Origin: Prochlorococcus sp. AG-347-M23
GTDB lineage: Bacteria > Cyanobacteriota > Cyanobacteriia > PCC-6307 > Cyanobiaceae
DNA: 64,000 nucleotides
Reading direction: 5' to 3'
Assembly: GCA_003278855.1 (NCBI GenBank)
Contig: QCCU01000004.1
Coordinates: 37,806 to 101,805 of the forward strand
In this document: one piece after another, positions 33,982 to 46,464 of the stretch
Numbering within the stretch: the first letter of the stretch is position 1
Layout: each line of letters begins with the position of its first letter
Notes under the pieces: generated by a model
Databases searched by the model: none
Told to the model about the DNA's origin: nothing
The model's input: the letters and a program-made list of their open reading frames with translations, nothing else
Translations under genes and position numbers: made by a program

Positions 33982-34872
33982 TTGAAATCAAAACTTCAGC
34001 AGACTTTAGAAAAAAAATCTAAGGTAATAACGGCAGAGTTAATGCCGCCAAGAGGTGGAAGCCCCATAAGATCTCTTAAGATAGCACAACTTTTGAAAGA
34101 TAAGGTACATGCTGTTAACATTACCGATGGAAGTAGAGCTGTAATGAAAATGTGCAGTTTGGCAATGTCCAAACTATTACTGGAAAATGGGATAGAACCA
34201 ATAATGCAAATTTCTTGCAGAGATCGTAATAAAATTGCTTTACAATCAGACATTCTGGGAGCAAATGCTTTAGGAATTAGAAACATCTTATGCATTACCG
34301 GTGATTCAGTAAAAGCTGGGGATCAACAAGATGCCAAGGCCGTACATGAATTTGAGTCTGTTAGATTGCTTCAACAAATTCAGTCTTTCAATCAAGGAAT
34401 TGATCCTACTCTAGGAGAACTTTCCGATAAAAAAACATTTATTTTTGCAGGTGCTGCAGCTGATCCAAATTGCAGAAATAAAAGAAGTCTAGAAAATAGA
34501 ATGAGAAAGAAAAAAGAGGCTGGCGCTGGATTTATACAAACACAAATGGTTATGGAAAAAGAAAATTTAATAGAGTTTTGTGAAAAAATTAGCAAGCCTC
34601 TTGAAATTCCTGTAATTGCAGGTGTATTCCTATTAAAGTCTTACAAAAACGCTCTCTTTATAAACAAATACGTTCCAGGCGCAAACATCCCTGAAAATAT
34701 CTTAAATCGTCTAAAAGATGCTAAAGAGCCATTACAAGAAGGTATTAAAATTGCAGCTGAACAAGCTCATGATTTTATGAATATCGCAAATGGTGTTCAT
34801 CTAATGGCCGTAAAATCAGAGCATTTAATTCCTGAGATTATTGAAAAAGCTAATCTTAGTCTGGAATATTAA
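33982..34872 (+). CDS. metF: Methylenetetrahydrofolate reductase
   Basis: VITAELMPPRGGSP, HAVNITDGSRAVMKMCSLAMSKLL, NILCITGDS, AGFIQTQMV. TTG start. Confidence 0.88.
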   Translation: MKSKLQQTLEKKSKVITAELMPPRGGSPIRSLKIAQLLKDKVHAVNITDGSRAVMKMCSLAMSKLLLENGIEPIMQISCRDRNKIALQSDILGANALGIRNILCITGDSVKAGDQQDAKAVHEFESVRLLQQIQSFNQGIDPTLGELSDKKTFIFAGAAADPNCRNKRSLENRMRKKKEAGAGFIQTQMVMEKENLIEFCEKISKPLEIPVIAGVFLLKSYKNALFINKYVPGANIPENILNRLKDAKEPLQEGIKIAAEQAHDFMNIANGVHLMAVKSEHLIPEIIEKANLSLEY

Positions 34873-36034
34873 TCAAATCAGTACCTAATAATTCTGCCAT
34901 AGCTTTCTGCTGAGGCGATGGCTCAGTCAAATCAGATCTTCTTGAATCTGCTATTAACCAATCTAAAGATGCATCTTGCAAATCAAAGTGATCTCCATTT
35001 TTACCGACACAATATTTACCAAACACTAACTTATCCATAAGTCTTACACCTTTACCAATTTTAGAATAATCAAAAATAATTGAATTATCTATGGTTGCTC
35101 CCTCGCAAATGCAACAACTTGGTCCAATCATAGAAGGGCCAATAATAGTTGCTCCATCTTCGATCCTAGTCATACCTCCTATATAAACCGGCCCAGTAAT
35201 ATTAACCTTTTCCCAGTTAGCCGCTACATTCAAGCCGGTAAAAACTCCTGGTTTTATTTCCTTACCTGGTATTTGCACTTGTCTTACCTTACCTTGTAGA
35301 ACATTTCTAATAGCACTCCAATAATCAGGAACTTTTCCAATATCTACCCATTCAAAATCCATTGGTAATGCAAAAAATGGTAAATCCATTTCAACAAGTT
35401 TAGGAAAAAGATCAGCTCCAATATCAAATTTCTCTGCTGAAGGTATATAGTCAAAAATTTCAGGTTCGAAAAGATAAATTCCTGTATTTATCGAATCACT
35501 TAAAGCTTGATCAACTGTAGGCTTTTCCTGAAAAGCCTTTATTCTCCCATTTTCATCAGAAACTACGACACCATAACTTGATACTTGATCTTTAGTTACC
35601 TTCTTTGTTATTAAGCTTGCAATAGCTCCTTTCTGCTTATGTTTTTTAACAGCTTGAGTTAAATCTAAATCAACTAAAGCATCACCACATAAAACAACAA
35701 AAGTTTCATCAAAGAAATTTTGAAAATCCTGAATTTTTTTTAATCCTCCTGCGGATCCCAAAGCATCACCTATTAATTCTCCATCTTCAATTCTTCCCTC
35801 AAAACTATAAGCAATTTCTACTCCAAATCTTTGCCCATCCCTAAAATAATTTTCAATTTCTTCAGCCAGATGAGAAACATTTACCATTATTTCCTTAAAG
35901 TTATGTTCTCTTAAAAGTTCCAAGAGAAACTCCATAACAGGTTTTTGCAAAATCGGAATCATCGGTTTCGGAATCACATGCGTAATAGGCTGAACACGTG
36001 TACCCTTACCTGCAGCAAGTATCATTGCCTTCAT
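34856..36034 (-). CDS. Sugar-nucleotide (NDP-sugar) pyrophosphorylase, left-handed beta-helix C-terminus
   Basis: MKAMILAAGKGTRVQPITHVIPKPMIPILQKPVMEF, hexapeptide-type C-terminal repeats (GATIIGPSMIGPSCCICEGATI). Confidence 0.88.
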   Translation of the reverse strand: MKAMILAAGKGTRVQPITHVIPKPMIPILQKPVMEFLLELLREHNFKEIMVNVSHLAEEIENYFRDGQRFGVEIAYSFEGRIEDGELIGDALGSAGGLKKIQDFQNFFDETFVVLCGDALVDLDLTQAVKKHKQKGAIASLITKKVTKDQVSSYGVVVSDENGRIKAFQEKPTVDQALSDSINTGIYLFEPEIFDYIPSAEKFDIGADLFPKLVEMDLPFFALPMDFEWVDIGKVPDYWSAIRNVLQGKVRQVQIPGKEIKPGVFTGLNVAANWEKVNITGPVYIGGMTRIEDGATIIGPSMIGPSCCICEGATIDNSIIFDYSKIGKGVRLMDKLVFGKYCVGKNGDHFDLQDASLDWLIADSRRSDLTEPSPQQKAMAELLGTDLINIPD

Positions 36035-36082
36035 GAATTCAAAACCTCTTTTTAAAGATTATACGTTATTACTAATAAGCTC

Positions 36083-36904
36083 CTAAACAGCAGAAGGAAC
36101 GGTCTTGGTTACATCAAGATTCTCTATAGGCAATTGAGCTAAACCTCCTTCAGGAATTATTCTTTTAATTTGAATTGGGCCATATAAGGAGTTAATTTGT
36201 TTAATTTCAATTTTGTTTTCAGATGATAAAAATAACAAGGCCCAAAAAACCCCCAAACGATCTTTATCTAAATCATTTTTTACAATAGTTTGCCATTTCT
36301 CAACTAGATATTCAAAATCTGTCCACTGTAATGCTTTTTCCCACCCATCAATAAATTTACCTAGTGCTTTAGTGGTTTCCAGTAGTTTCTCACGATGCGC
36401 TAATGATTTCACTTGAGAAATTAAAGCTTTATCTGAATATTTTTTATTTCTTTTTCTCTTCATTAGTAGAAGGTCTTGAGTTTCTATAACTTCAGCAATA
36501 GACTCTAACTGACTTACCAGTTCTCCCAGAGTTGTTGTACGTTTGAGAATTGGTTGTGCTATTGACCTCCTCCTTAGATATTTTTCAGGATATTTTGGTA
36601 TGTCAAATTCTTGGTCAATCCAATCTTGATCATCCAAGTCAAAATCATCTTCAAAATCGGAAGAATTGTCTTTGAAAACATCAGATTCCAAAACTTGAGC
36701 CTTTAAATTAACTAGTACGGAAGCAGCAAAAAAAGCTTCGCTTGTCTCAGATAAATCCTTATGATAGGAACTTTTGATATATGATTTGCTGCCAAAAGAT
36801 TGTGAATATTGCTCTAAAAAACTATCAATTACACTTATTACATCAATATCCCATGGATCAAGATCACCTTTGCCTGCTGCGTCTTGCAGAAACTTAATCA
36901 ACAA
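36083..36904 (-). CDS. scpA: Segregation and condensation protein A
   Basis: LIKFLQDAAGKGDLDPWDIDVISVIDSFLEQ, VNLKAQVLE. The true N-terminus probably lies upstream of 36904. Confidence 0.85.
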   Translation of the reverse strand: MLIKFLQDAAGKGDLDPWDIDVISVIDSFLEQYSQSFGSKSYIKSSYHKDLSETSEAFFAASVLVNLKAQVLESDVFKDNSSDFEDDFDLDDQDWIDQEFDIPKYPEKYLRRRSIAQPILKRTTTLGELVSQLESIAEVIETQDLLLMKRKRNKKYSDKALISQVKSLAHREKLLETTKALGKFIDGWEKALQWTDFEYLVEKWQTIVKNDLDKDRLGVFWALLFLSSENKIEIKQINSLYGPIQIKRIIPEGGLAQLPIENLDVTKTVPSAV

Positions 36905-37027
36905 TCTAGGCCCTAATTGTTGTCTGTGAATAGGGTTGTAGTTAGATATTTTTAAATTGGTAATAACTATACATAAGATATACCCTTAATTATTTAATGC
37001 CAAACAATATCGCATTAATTTTAAAAA

Positions 37028-38668
37028 TTATATAGTTGGAGCTTTTAGGATCTCATTTGTTTTAGTTCCTGAAAAAATATTTGTTTTCACAGCACTTTTA
37101 ACTGCAATTAAATCTCGGTCGACCAAATTATTAATAGATGCAATGTAACTTTCAGTAACTAATCTTGGGTACAAACCTATTCCAATAATCGGTAAAAGTA
37201 AACAAGCAATAATATAAACTTCCCTTGGCTCTGCATCTATAAGCTTTCGTTCTTCGATCAATTTAGGATTTTCTTTACCAAAGAAAATTTCTCGTAACAT
37301 TGATAGTAGATAAATAGGAGTAAGTATTACACCGATAGCAGCTAAAGAAGCCATCACTACCCTAAACGGAAGTGTATACACTTCATCAGTAACAAATCCT
37401 GTAAATACCATCAATTCGGAAACAAATCCGCTCATACCAGGCAAGGCTAGGGAAGCAAGGGAGCAAGCAGTCCATAGGGCAAACATGATTCTCATTTTTT
37501 GTCCTACACCACTCATTTCATCAAGTTTAAGAGTCTTTGTTCTGTCATAGGTGGCACCAACAAGAAAAAATAAACTTGCACCGATTAATCCATGACTAAC
37601 CATTTGCAGCATAGCTCCACTTGTTCCAAGGCTACTAAAACTCCCTATACCAATAAGAACGAAACCCATATGACTTATCGAACTGTATGCAATTTTTCTT
37701 TTAAGATTTCTTTGAGCAAAAGAAGTTAATGCAGCATAAATTATATTGACTACCCCAAGAACTATCAATAATGGGGCAAATTGAGCATGAGCAACTGGTA
37801 ATAATTGTGCATTAAATCTTAAAAGAGCATATCCTCCCATCTTTAATAAAATTCCTGCTAGAAGCATATGAACAGGAGCTGTAGCCTCTCCATGAGCATC
37901 TGGAAGCCAAGTATGAAGGGGTACTATTGGAAGTTTCACACCAAATGCAATTAAAAGACCTACATAACAGAATATTTGGAATTTTTGACTAAAATCTTGA
38001 GCCGCCAAGTGAGAAAACTCAAAGTTAGGAATTTCAGTACCATAGAAACCCATCGCCAAAGCTGCAAGAAGAATGAAGATAGAACTGCCAGCTGTATAAA
38101 TAATGAATTTTGTTGCTGCATATTGTCGATTTTTGCCACCCCATATAGCCAGTAATAAATAAACGGGAATTAACTCAAGTTCCCAAGTTAGAAAGAATAA
38201 AAGCATATCTTGTACAGCAAATACAGCGATTTGCCCACCATCCATAACCAATATCAAAAAGAAAAATAACTTTGGTTTGAACTTGACTGGCCATGCAGCA
38301 AGAACTGCTAAAGCAGTTATAAAACTAGTCAATAATATTAAAGGCATAGACATGCCATCAGCGCCAACAGACCAAGTAAGACCTAAATCAGGGAGCCAAC
38401 TAATATTTTCTTTAAGTTGAACATTTTCATTACTAATATCAAAGCCATTTATATATGAACCTACAGTTATTAAAAAAGTAATTAATGCAATAGACAATGC
38501 AAACCATCTCACCTCTTTGCCATCCCCTTTATCTGGGAAAAAAGGTATTACAAATGCACTAGCAATTGGGAATAAAATTGAAGCAGATAACCAAGGAAAA
38601 TTAGACAAACCAGCCCCCAAAGTTCCCAACATTTGTATCGCAAAATGTGTATAAAAATAAGTACTCAA
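37028..38668 (-). CDS. ndhD: NAD(P)H-quinone oxidoreductase subunit 4
   Basis: [62 protein letters not shown]. Confidence 0.97.
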   Translation of the reverse strand: MSTYFYTHFAIQMLGTLGAGLSNFPWLSASILFPIASAFVIPFFPDKGDGKEVRWFALSIALITFLITVGSYINGFDISNENVQLKENISWLPDLGLTWSVGADGMSMPLILLTSFITALAVLAAWPVKFKPKLFFFLILVMDGGQIAVFAVQDMLLFFLTWELELIPVYLLLAIWGGKNRQYAATKFIIYTAGSSIFILLAALAMGFYGTEIPNFEFSHLAAQDFSQKFQIFCYVGLLIAFGVKLPIVPLHTWLPDAHGEATAPVHMLLAGILLKMGGYALLRFNAQLLPVAHAQFAPLLIVLGVVNIIYAALTSFAQRNLKRKIAYSSISHMGFVLIGIGSFSSLGTSGAMLQMVSHGLIGASLFFLVGATYDRTKTLKLDEMSGVGQKMRIMFALWTACSLASLALPGMSGFVSELMVFTGFVTDEVYTLPFRVVMASLAAIGVILTPIYLLSMLREIFFGKENPKLIEERKLIDAEPREVYIIACLLLPIIGIGLYPRLVTESYIASINNLVDRDLIAVKSAVKTNIFSGTKTNEILKAPTI

Positions 38669-38753
38669 TTTAATAAGAAATTTATCTTAAATAAAGTCTA
38701 GAAATTTTCTGTATTTTTTCACCCTAATGAACAGTGAAGACACACAATTGTAA

Positions 38754-40775
38754 TTAAGAAACTTGAGGAGATTGAAAACCAAATATAGCAACTAGTAAAA
38801 TTACACCTCCAAAAACAATAAGCGCATAAAATTGAGCCCTACCAGTCTCAAAATATTTTAGACCTTCTCCACTACCTAAAGTTACGAGTCCAGTAAGATT
38901 TACAACGCCATCAACAACCTTTGAATCAACCTCTAAAACTTCTTTAGCAAGTTTTCTACTTCCCTTAACAAAAAGTTTTTCATTAATATCATCCAGGTAC
39001 CATTTATTGGATAAAAATCGGTTGATACTAGGAAACTTTTCAGCAAATAAAACTGATAAATTAATTTTTTTCACAAAATATGCCTGATATGCAATAAAGA
39101 TTCCAGCTGATGCAATAAGTACTGACGCAAGTGCTAAAGGCAAAAATTCTTTTAATTCGAAGGCTTTCGCAGCAGTCTCTGCTTCTTCAGGATCTATTAA
39201 ACTTGCAATTTTGCTGTCCCATGGAAGTCCCATAAAGCCGATAATTACAGACGGTACCGCTAGAAATACCAAGGGAAATGTCATTGACCAAGGTGACTCA
39301 TGAATAGAGCCATGTTCTTCATGCTCTTCTTCATTTTCATCATCTAGGTTAGTTTTAGAGGCTATTAAAAGCTCTTTTTGCAATCCTTTATTCTCCCCTC
39401 TGAAATCTCCTTCAAATGTCAAGAAATAAAGCCTAAACATATAAAAAGCAGTCATACCTGCTGTTAGAAGTCCTACAAACCAAAAAGCTGGAAATGATAT
39501 AAAAGCATTTCCGAGTATCTCGTCTTTACTCCAAAAACCTGCCAATGGAGGAATTCCACTAATTGCTACACAACCTATTAAAAATGTTGTTGCTGTATAT
39601 GGCATTTTTTTTCGTAAACCGCCCATCAATCTCATATCTTGAGCTAATACAGGCTGATGGCCAACTACTTCTTCCATAGCATGTATTACTGAACCAGATC
39701 CCAAAAATAGCATTGCTTTAAAGCAAGCATGAGTCACTAAATGAAAAATTCCTGCTACTGGTGCTCCACAACCCATTGCAAGCATCATATAACCAAGTTG
39801 AGAAACTGTGCTGTACGCTAAACCTTTTTTTAAATCCATTTGGGTCAAAGCTATAGAAGCTCCTAAAAAACAAGTAATGGTGCCAACTAAAGCAATAATG
39901 AACTGAATAGAGGGGAATATTGAATACAAAGGTTGAAGTCTTGCTACGAGAAATATTCCTGCTGCAACCATTGTTGCAGCATGGATAAGTGCAGATATAG
40001 GTGTAGGGCCTTCCATCGCATCAGGCAACCATACATGAAGAGGAAATTGAGCAGATTTTGCCATTGGCCCTAAAAAAACTAAAAAACAAAGTAGTAAGGC
40101 AGCCCAAATGGGTATCGAATTGTCAGCTATTGCTTGAGAAATTCCAGCAGCTATTTCATTAAAATCAAAACTATTTGTTGCCCAAAATAGGCCAAGAATT
40201 CCTAGTAATAATCCAAAGTCTCCCACTCTATTAACAACAAATGCTTTTTGTGCAGCGTGTGCAGCGCCATCCCTGTCATACCAAAAACCAACCAATAAAT
40301 AAGAACACATCCCAACTAATTCCCAAAAAACATAAATCTCTAATAAATTCGGACTAACTATTAATCCCATCATTGAACTACTGAATAATGCTAAATATGT
40401 AAAAAATCTGACATAACCTTTGTCATGCGCCATATAACCATGAGAGTAAATCATCACTAGCAAAGTTATTGTAGTTACAAGTGCAAGCATTACACTCCCC
40501 AGAGGATCAAGGACAAAACCCATTGGAATTGTAAAATCCCCAGCATTGGCCCATACAAATAATTTTTCTACTGATTGATAACCATTAACTTGTTCAATTA
40601 AAGCTTTATAACTTATTACTGCAGAAATTCCAACGAAAGAAATCAGTCCTATAGAAACAATTTCTCTTGAATTATTAATTTTTTTGTTGATACTTATAAG
40701 TCCTAAGCCAGAAAGCACTGCTCCAATGAGTGGGAAAACGGGAATCAACCAGGCAATTTCTGAAGCTTGTGACAT
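38754..40775 (-). CDS. ndhF: NAD(P)H-quinone oxidoreductase subunit 5
   Basis: FWELVGMCSYLLVGFWYDRDGAAHAAQKAFVVNRVGDFGLLLG, LPDAMEGPTPISALIHAATMVAAGIFLVAR. Confidence 0.98.
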   Translation of the reverse strand: MSQASEIAWLIPVFPLIGAVLSGLGLISINKKINNSREIVSIGLISFVGISAVISYKALIEQVNGYQSVEKLFVWANAGDFTIPMGFVLDPLGSVMLALVTTITLLVMIYSHGYMAHDKGYVRFFTYLALFSSSMMGLIVSPNLLEIYVFWELVGMCSYLLVGFWYDRDGAAHAAQKAFVVNRVGDFGLLLGILGLFWATNSFDFNEIAAGISQAIADNSIPIWAALLLCFLVFLGPMAKSAQFPLHVWLPDAMEGPTPISALIHAATMVAAGIFLVARLQPLYSIFPSIQFIIALVGTITCFLGASIALTQMDLKKGLAYSTVSQLGYMMLAMGCGAPVAGIFHLVTHACFKAMLFLGSGSVIHAMEEVVGHQPVLAQDMRLMGGLRKKMPYTATTFLIGCVAISGIPPLAGFWSKDEILGNAFISFPAFWFVGLLTAGMTAFYMFRLYFLTFEGDFRGENKGLQKELLIASKTNLDDENEEEHEEHGSIHESPWSMTFPLVFLAVPSVIIGFMGLPWDSKIASLIDPEEAETAAKAFELKEFLPLALASVLIASAGIFIAYQAYFVKKINLSVLFAEKFPSINRFLSNKWYLDDINEKLFVKGSRKLAKEVLEVDSKVVDGVVNLTGLVTLGSGEGLKYFETGRAQFYALIVFGGVILLVAIFGFQSPQVS

Positions 40776-40808
40776 GTTTTAAAGAACTTCTATTATGATT
40801 TTAAACTG

Positions 40809-41537
40809 TCAATTGAAAAATTCAGACAAAAATGATGAATTAAATGTTTTAACAGCAATATTTATGTATTTATGAGACCACCAAAGTACGCCTATCGCAA
40901 TTAATATACCAAATTGAGATAATCTAAAAAATTCTTTAATCTTAAATTCTTGCCTCCCCTCAAGTATTGCCAAAAAGGGGATAATTGAAGTACTTTTTTT
41001 AAAACTTTCAAATTCTTCTCCAAATCTATTTGCTAATCTCTTATCGCCATGCCAGATTGCAAAAAGATGATGCAAAACTAAGCCAATAGAAGTTATTAAT
41101 GTGAATGATGTGCCAATCCATAAAGTATGAGCAAAACACCAAATTATCTGACCAAATGCTTGTGGATGTCTTGTGATTCGCATTATCCCAGTTCCATAGA
41201 TTCGTACTTTAGGTTTTAAAACCGAAGGAATTTCTAACAAATTGTAAGTAGCGGGATATAAAAATAAAAAACTTATTGCAGTTAAGAGCCAAACGATCAT
41301 AAAAACAAAATTATTGCCCTGTAAATTCCATAATCGGATTCCGTCATATCTATGAGCTAAAAAATAACTAATTAAGATAATTGCAGATGGCAAACTTAAA
41401 AAAACAAAACATAAACGCCATATTCTCGGACCCATAATAGATTCTGCTTTGATTCTTAAAGCAGCTCCCCCACTATGAATGACCGCAAAAATCAAAATCA
41501 AAAGTAAGATAATTAGAGAAGTTTTATGAGTCTCCAT
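40809..41537 (-). CDS. NnrU-family protein, probable 15-cis-zeta-carotene isomerase (Z-ISO)
   Basis: HSGGAALR, HRYDGIRLWNLQG, GIMRITRHPQAFGQIIWCFAHTLWIG, HHLFAIWHGDKRLANRFGEEFE...IIPF resemble plant Z-ISO as I recall it. Carotenoid genes lie ~2 kb away. Confidence 0.85.
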   Translation of the reverse strand: METHKTSLIILLLILIFAVIHSGGAALRIKAESIMGPRIWRLCFVFLSLPSAIILISYFLAHRYDGIRLWNLQGNNFVFMIVWLLTAISFLFLYPATYNLLEIPSVLKPKVRIYGTGIMRITRHPQAFGQIIWCFAHTLWIGTSFTLITSIGLVLHHLFAIWHGDKRLANRFGEEFESFKKSTSIIPFLAILEGRQEFKIKEFFRLSQFGILIAIGVLWWSHKYINIAVKTFNSSFLSEFFN

Positions 41538-41620
41538 ATATTTAAATTGTCCAAATAATTTTTGTTCTTAACAAGAATGCTCTTAAGCATTAGAATTATA
41601 AGAAATTGTAGGCATAATAG

Positions 41621-42565
41621 ATGCCAGAATTACCATTTACACTCGATCAATTAAGAATACTAAAAGCTATAGCAGCTCAAGGAAGTTTTAAAAAAGCTGC
41701 AGATCTTTTATATGTAACCCAACCTGCCGTAAGTTTACAAATACAAAATTTAGAAAAACAACTCGAAATCACAATTTTCGATAGAGGTGGTAGGAAGGCT
41801 CTATTGACTGAAGCAGGGAGACTATTACTTGAATATTGTGAACGAATTTTGAATCAATGCGACGAAGCTTGCAAAGCTATTGAAGATTTAAATAGCTTAA
41901 AAGGTGGAACTCTTGTAATTGGAGCAAGCCAAACAACGGGCACCTACTTAATGCCGAGGATGATAGGACTATTCAGACAAAAATACCCTGATGTATCCGT
42001 TCAACTTCAAGTTCATAGTACAAGAAGAACTGGTTGGAGTGTAGCCAATGGACAAATTGACTTAGCCATTATTGGCGGACAATTACCTGGAGATTTGGAA
42101 AATTTGCTACAAGTAATTCCATATGCCACTGATGAATTGGCATTAGTTTTACCCTCTAAACATCCACTTTCGACCAAAAAAGAGCTTCTAAAAGAAGACT
42201 TATACAAATTAAATTTTGTGACATTAGATTCACAATCTACAACAAGAAAAGTAGTTGACAAACTTCTCCAAGATTCTGGGCTTGATATTCAAAGATTAAA
42301 AATTGAGATGGAGCTTAACTCTCTTGAAGCAATCAAGAATGCAGTTCAATCAGGGTTAGGAGCTTCCTTTTTGCCTGTTGTTTCTATTGAAAGAGAATTA
42401 TCTGCTGGATCAATCCACAAAGCATTCGTTGCTGATTTAGAGGTTAAACGAGAACTTAAATTAATTACTAATCCGTCAAGATATACATCAAGAGCATCGG
42501 AAGTATTTAAGAAAAATATCCTCCCACAATTTGCTAGTTTAGAAAGCCCTTTGAGGCATATGTAA
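41621..42565 (+). CDS. LysR-type transcriptional regulator (RbcR/CmpR/NdhR group)
   Basis: [46 protein letters not shown] plus LysR substrate-binding domain. Confidence 0.93.
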   Translation: MPELPFTLDQLRILKAIAAQGSFKKAADLLYVTQPAVSLQIQNLEKQLEITIFDRGGRKALLTEAGRLLLEYCERILNQCDEACKAIEDLNSLKGGTLVIGASQTTGTYLMPRMIGLFRQKYPDVSVQLQVHSTRRTGWSVANGQIDLAIIGGQLPGDLENLLQVIPYATDELALVLPSKHPLSTKKELLKEDLYKLNFVTLDSQSTTRKVVDKLLQDSGLDIQRLKIEMELNSLEAIKNAVQSGLGASFLPVVSIERELSAGSIHKAFVADLEVKRELKLITNPSRYTSRASEVFKKNILPQFASLESPLRHM

Positions 42566-42571
42566 TTATGA

Positions 42572-43195
42572 TTAAAACTGAATTGCTTCTTTGTTAATAC
42601 CTACCCCGCCATCTTCGGCTTGTCCATCACCTTTAATTATAAATTTATTTTCATTTACATCAGTCTGATAAACGCACTTAACTATTGGCTTATCTCTTAT
42701 AGAACCAATATAAGCAAAAGTATTCATCCTTTGCTTACATTCTCTTACATCTTCATTACTAATTGCGCCCTGTTTTTGTAAAACTGTCCAATTCTCTCTT
42801 CTAATCACACATCCTGGCTGAAGAGCTGGTTGCGTTACAAAACTCGTAGATGGATTTAGAGTCGTATACATTTCAACATCAATTACAAAAGCACTAGCTC
42901 CCCATTGTCTGCAAAATTCAGGATCTGGAACAGCCATATCTAATTGTTGTTGACTTGCTATATTTCCCTGCCCGCCATCGGTTGTACTGGTAATAGCGCT
43001 CCCAATACCAACTCCTAAAATTAATACTCCAGCAAGTACGGCAATGGTTCCTGTACTAAAGTTGATCTTTTGTTCAGATGAAGCAGGCAATCTATTGTTA
43101 CTTTGACCATACGAATCCATGTCCCTTGAATTTGGAGGATAATAACTTCTATTTGAGCCTCTTCTTGGCCTTCTATTTGAGGATGATCTATTCAC
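42572..43195 (-). CDS. DUF3172-like cyanobacterial protein
   Basis: Low-complexity Arg/Ser N-terminus, one transmembrane segment, [47 protein letters not shown]. Confidence 0.75.
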   Translation of the reverse strand: MNRSSSNRRPRRGSNRSYYPPNSRDMDSYGQSNNRLPASSEQKINFSTGTIAVLAGVLILGVGIGSAITSTTDGGQGNIASQQQLDMAVPDPEFCRQWGASAFVIDVEMYTTLNPSTSFVTQPALQPGCVIRRENWTVLQKQGAISNEDVRECKQRMNTFAYIGSIRDKPIVKCVYQTDVNENKFIIKGDGQAEDGGVGINKEAIQF

Positions 43196-43539
43196 AGCAC
43201 TTCATTTGTCTTTGGTAAACCCATGGAATAATTCATTACTCTACAATCGGGGTTATAACTAAGCTGACCATTTTGAAGCAAAAACTTAATCAAACATTCA
43301 ATTTCTGATCCTATTTTTCGAAGTTCATAATCATCTAAATCCTTTCCGACTCTCTCTTTAATTAATTCATTGAATTTTTCATTTATCTTGTTTAGAGAAT
43401 CTTCGTTCCAAATAAATTCGTTATCAGGATCCAAATCAAGAGTTAGTTTATTGGGATGAAACTGTAATTCTTCATCTACCACTTCGGCAGTAAAAATTCT
43501 TACATGCCTAGTAGTCGATTTTAAAAGCATTTTTTCCAT
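43192..43539 (-). CDS. ndhM: NAD(P)H-quinone oxidoreductase subunit M
   Basis: 115 aa: [16 protein letters not shown]...[22 protein letters not shown]-terminus [14 protein letters not shown]. Confidence 0.9.
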   Translation of the reverse strand: MEKMLLKSTTRHVRIFTAEVVDEELQFHPNKLTLDLDPDNEFIWNEDSLNKINEKFNELIKERVGKDLDDYELRKIGSEIECLIKFLLQNGQLSYNPDCRVMNYSMGLPKTNEVL

Positions 43540-43587
43540 AATTTTACGAAATAATCAACGAAAAAAACTATTATGTTCTAACTTTAA

Positions 43588-45030
<1,443 letters not shown>

Positions 45031-45070
45031 GATTTACATTCCAGTAATTTAAAAATTCATCTAAAACTTT

Positions 45071-45979
45071 TTGAAAAATTCAATTTCTCAACTAGAACAA
45101 GCATACGAGATATGCCGAAAAGAAACTCAACAATGGGCTAAAACCTTTTACTTGGGAACTCTTCTACTACCTCAAGAAAAGAGAAAAGCTATTTGGGCTA
45201 TCTATGTATGGTGTAGAAGGACAGATGAAATAATGGATAGTGTAGAAGCCTCAACTAAATCGCAAGATGAGCTTTCAGATAATCTTGATGAATGGGAAGA
45301 AAATACTAAAAATGTATTTAAGGGTAATATTAAATCTGAATTAGACTCAGTTCTATTAGATACGATCGAGAAATATCCACAAAGTATTCAACCTTATCTA
45401 GACATGATAGACGGCCAGAGAATGGATCTTAATAAATTTAGATACAAAGATTTTGATGAATTAAAACTCTATTGCTATAGAGTTGCTGGAACTGTTGGTT
45501 TAATGACTCAAAATGTGATGGGGATTGATAGTGCTTATACATCAGCCCCATGGAGTGCCATGCCGGACCCCTCCGAAGCAGCTATAGCTCTTGGAATTGC
45601 AAATCAATTAACAAATATCCTGAGAGATGTAGGAGAAGATAGACAGAGAGGAAGAATTTATCTCCCACAAGTGGATATTGAAAAATTTAATTATTCTGAA
45701 GAAGAACTTTTACAAGGAAAAATAAATAATCAGTGGAAATCACTGATGAACTTTCAATTAACAAGGGCACGCGAATGGTTCCAAAAGTCTGAGGATGGTA
45801 TCAAGTGGCTATCTTCTGACGCAAGATGGCCAGTATGGACTTCTTTACGTCTATACAGAGGAATTTTAGATTCTATTGAAAGACTAGATTATGATGTTTT
45901 TAACAATAGAGCTTTTGTAAAAAATTCAGTCAAAGCTCTTGAGATTCCAATATCTTTTTTAATTTCTCGAATTAAGTAA
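45071..45979 (+). CDS. crtB: Phytoene synthase
   Basis: KTFYLGTLLLPQEKRKAIWAIYVWCRRTDEIMDS, NQLTNILRDVGEDRQRGRIYLP. TTG start, directly after pds. Confidence 0.97.
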   Translation: MKNSISQLEQAYEICRKETQQWAKTFYLGTLLLPQEKRKAIWAIYVWCRRTDEIMDSVEASTKSQDELSDNLDEWEENTKNVFKGNIKSELDSVLLDTIEKYPQSIQPYLDMIDGQRMDLNKFRYKDFDELKLYCYRVAGTVGLMTQNVMGIDSAYTSAPWSAMPDPSEAAIALGIANQLTNILRDVGEDRQRGRIYLPQVDIEKFNYSEEELLQGKINNQWKSLMNFQLTRAREWFQKSEDGIKWLSSDARWPVWTSLRLYRGILDSIERLDYDVFNNRAFVKNSVKALEIPISFLISRIK

Positions 45980-45986
45980 CAAGTAA

Positions 45987-46406
45987 CTAGGCAGGCGTCT
46001 TTTGATTAGCTAACAAATCTTTCAATTTAGATAATTCTCCAGCCCATCTGGGATCAGGAGCTTCAAGGTTAGGAGCATCACTATGAACAATTTTCTTAAA
46101 ATCTTTCCTTTTCTTATTTTTGTTTAATTTTCCACCATTTCTTTTATTAGAAGCAGAATCTTTTTTTTCTGATAACTCTACTCTTAATTTAGAACCATTA
46201 AATTCAAAACCGTTTAACTTTTGAATTAATAAATTAGCATTATCTTCATTATTAGCTGTCGCGAAACCAAACCCCCTGCATTCCTTAGTTTCCTTATCTA
46301 AAACTGCTTTAAATCTAATCGAATCAGAAACTGACTTTAAAAGTGTATCAAATTCTTTTGGATTAAATCCTTGTGGTAAGTTGCCAATGTAAATGCGAAT
46401 GCTCAT
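45987..46406 (-). CDS. RRM-domain RNA-binding protein
   Basis: RNP motifs RIYIGNLP and RGFGFATA; basic C-terminal tail. Confidence 0.92.
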   Translation of the reverse strand: MSIRIYIGNLPQGFNPKEFDTLLKSVSDSIRFKAVLDKETKECRGFGFATANNEDNANLLIQKLNGFEFNGSKLRVELSEKKDSASNKRNGGKLNKNKKRKDFKKIVHSDAPNLEAPDPRWAGELSKLKDLLANQKTPA

Positions 46407-46464
46407 AAATTTTTAAAAATGATTTTGAAGTCTGAACTTCTAGACAAAACTAAGCTATGTGTAT

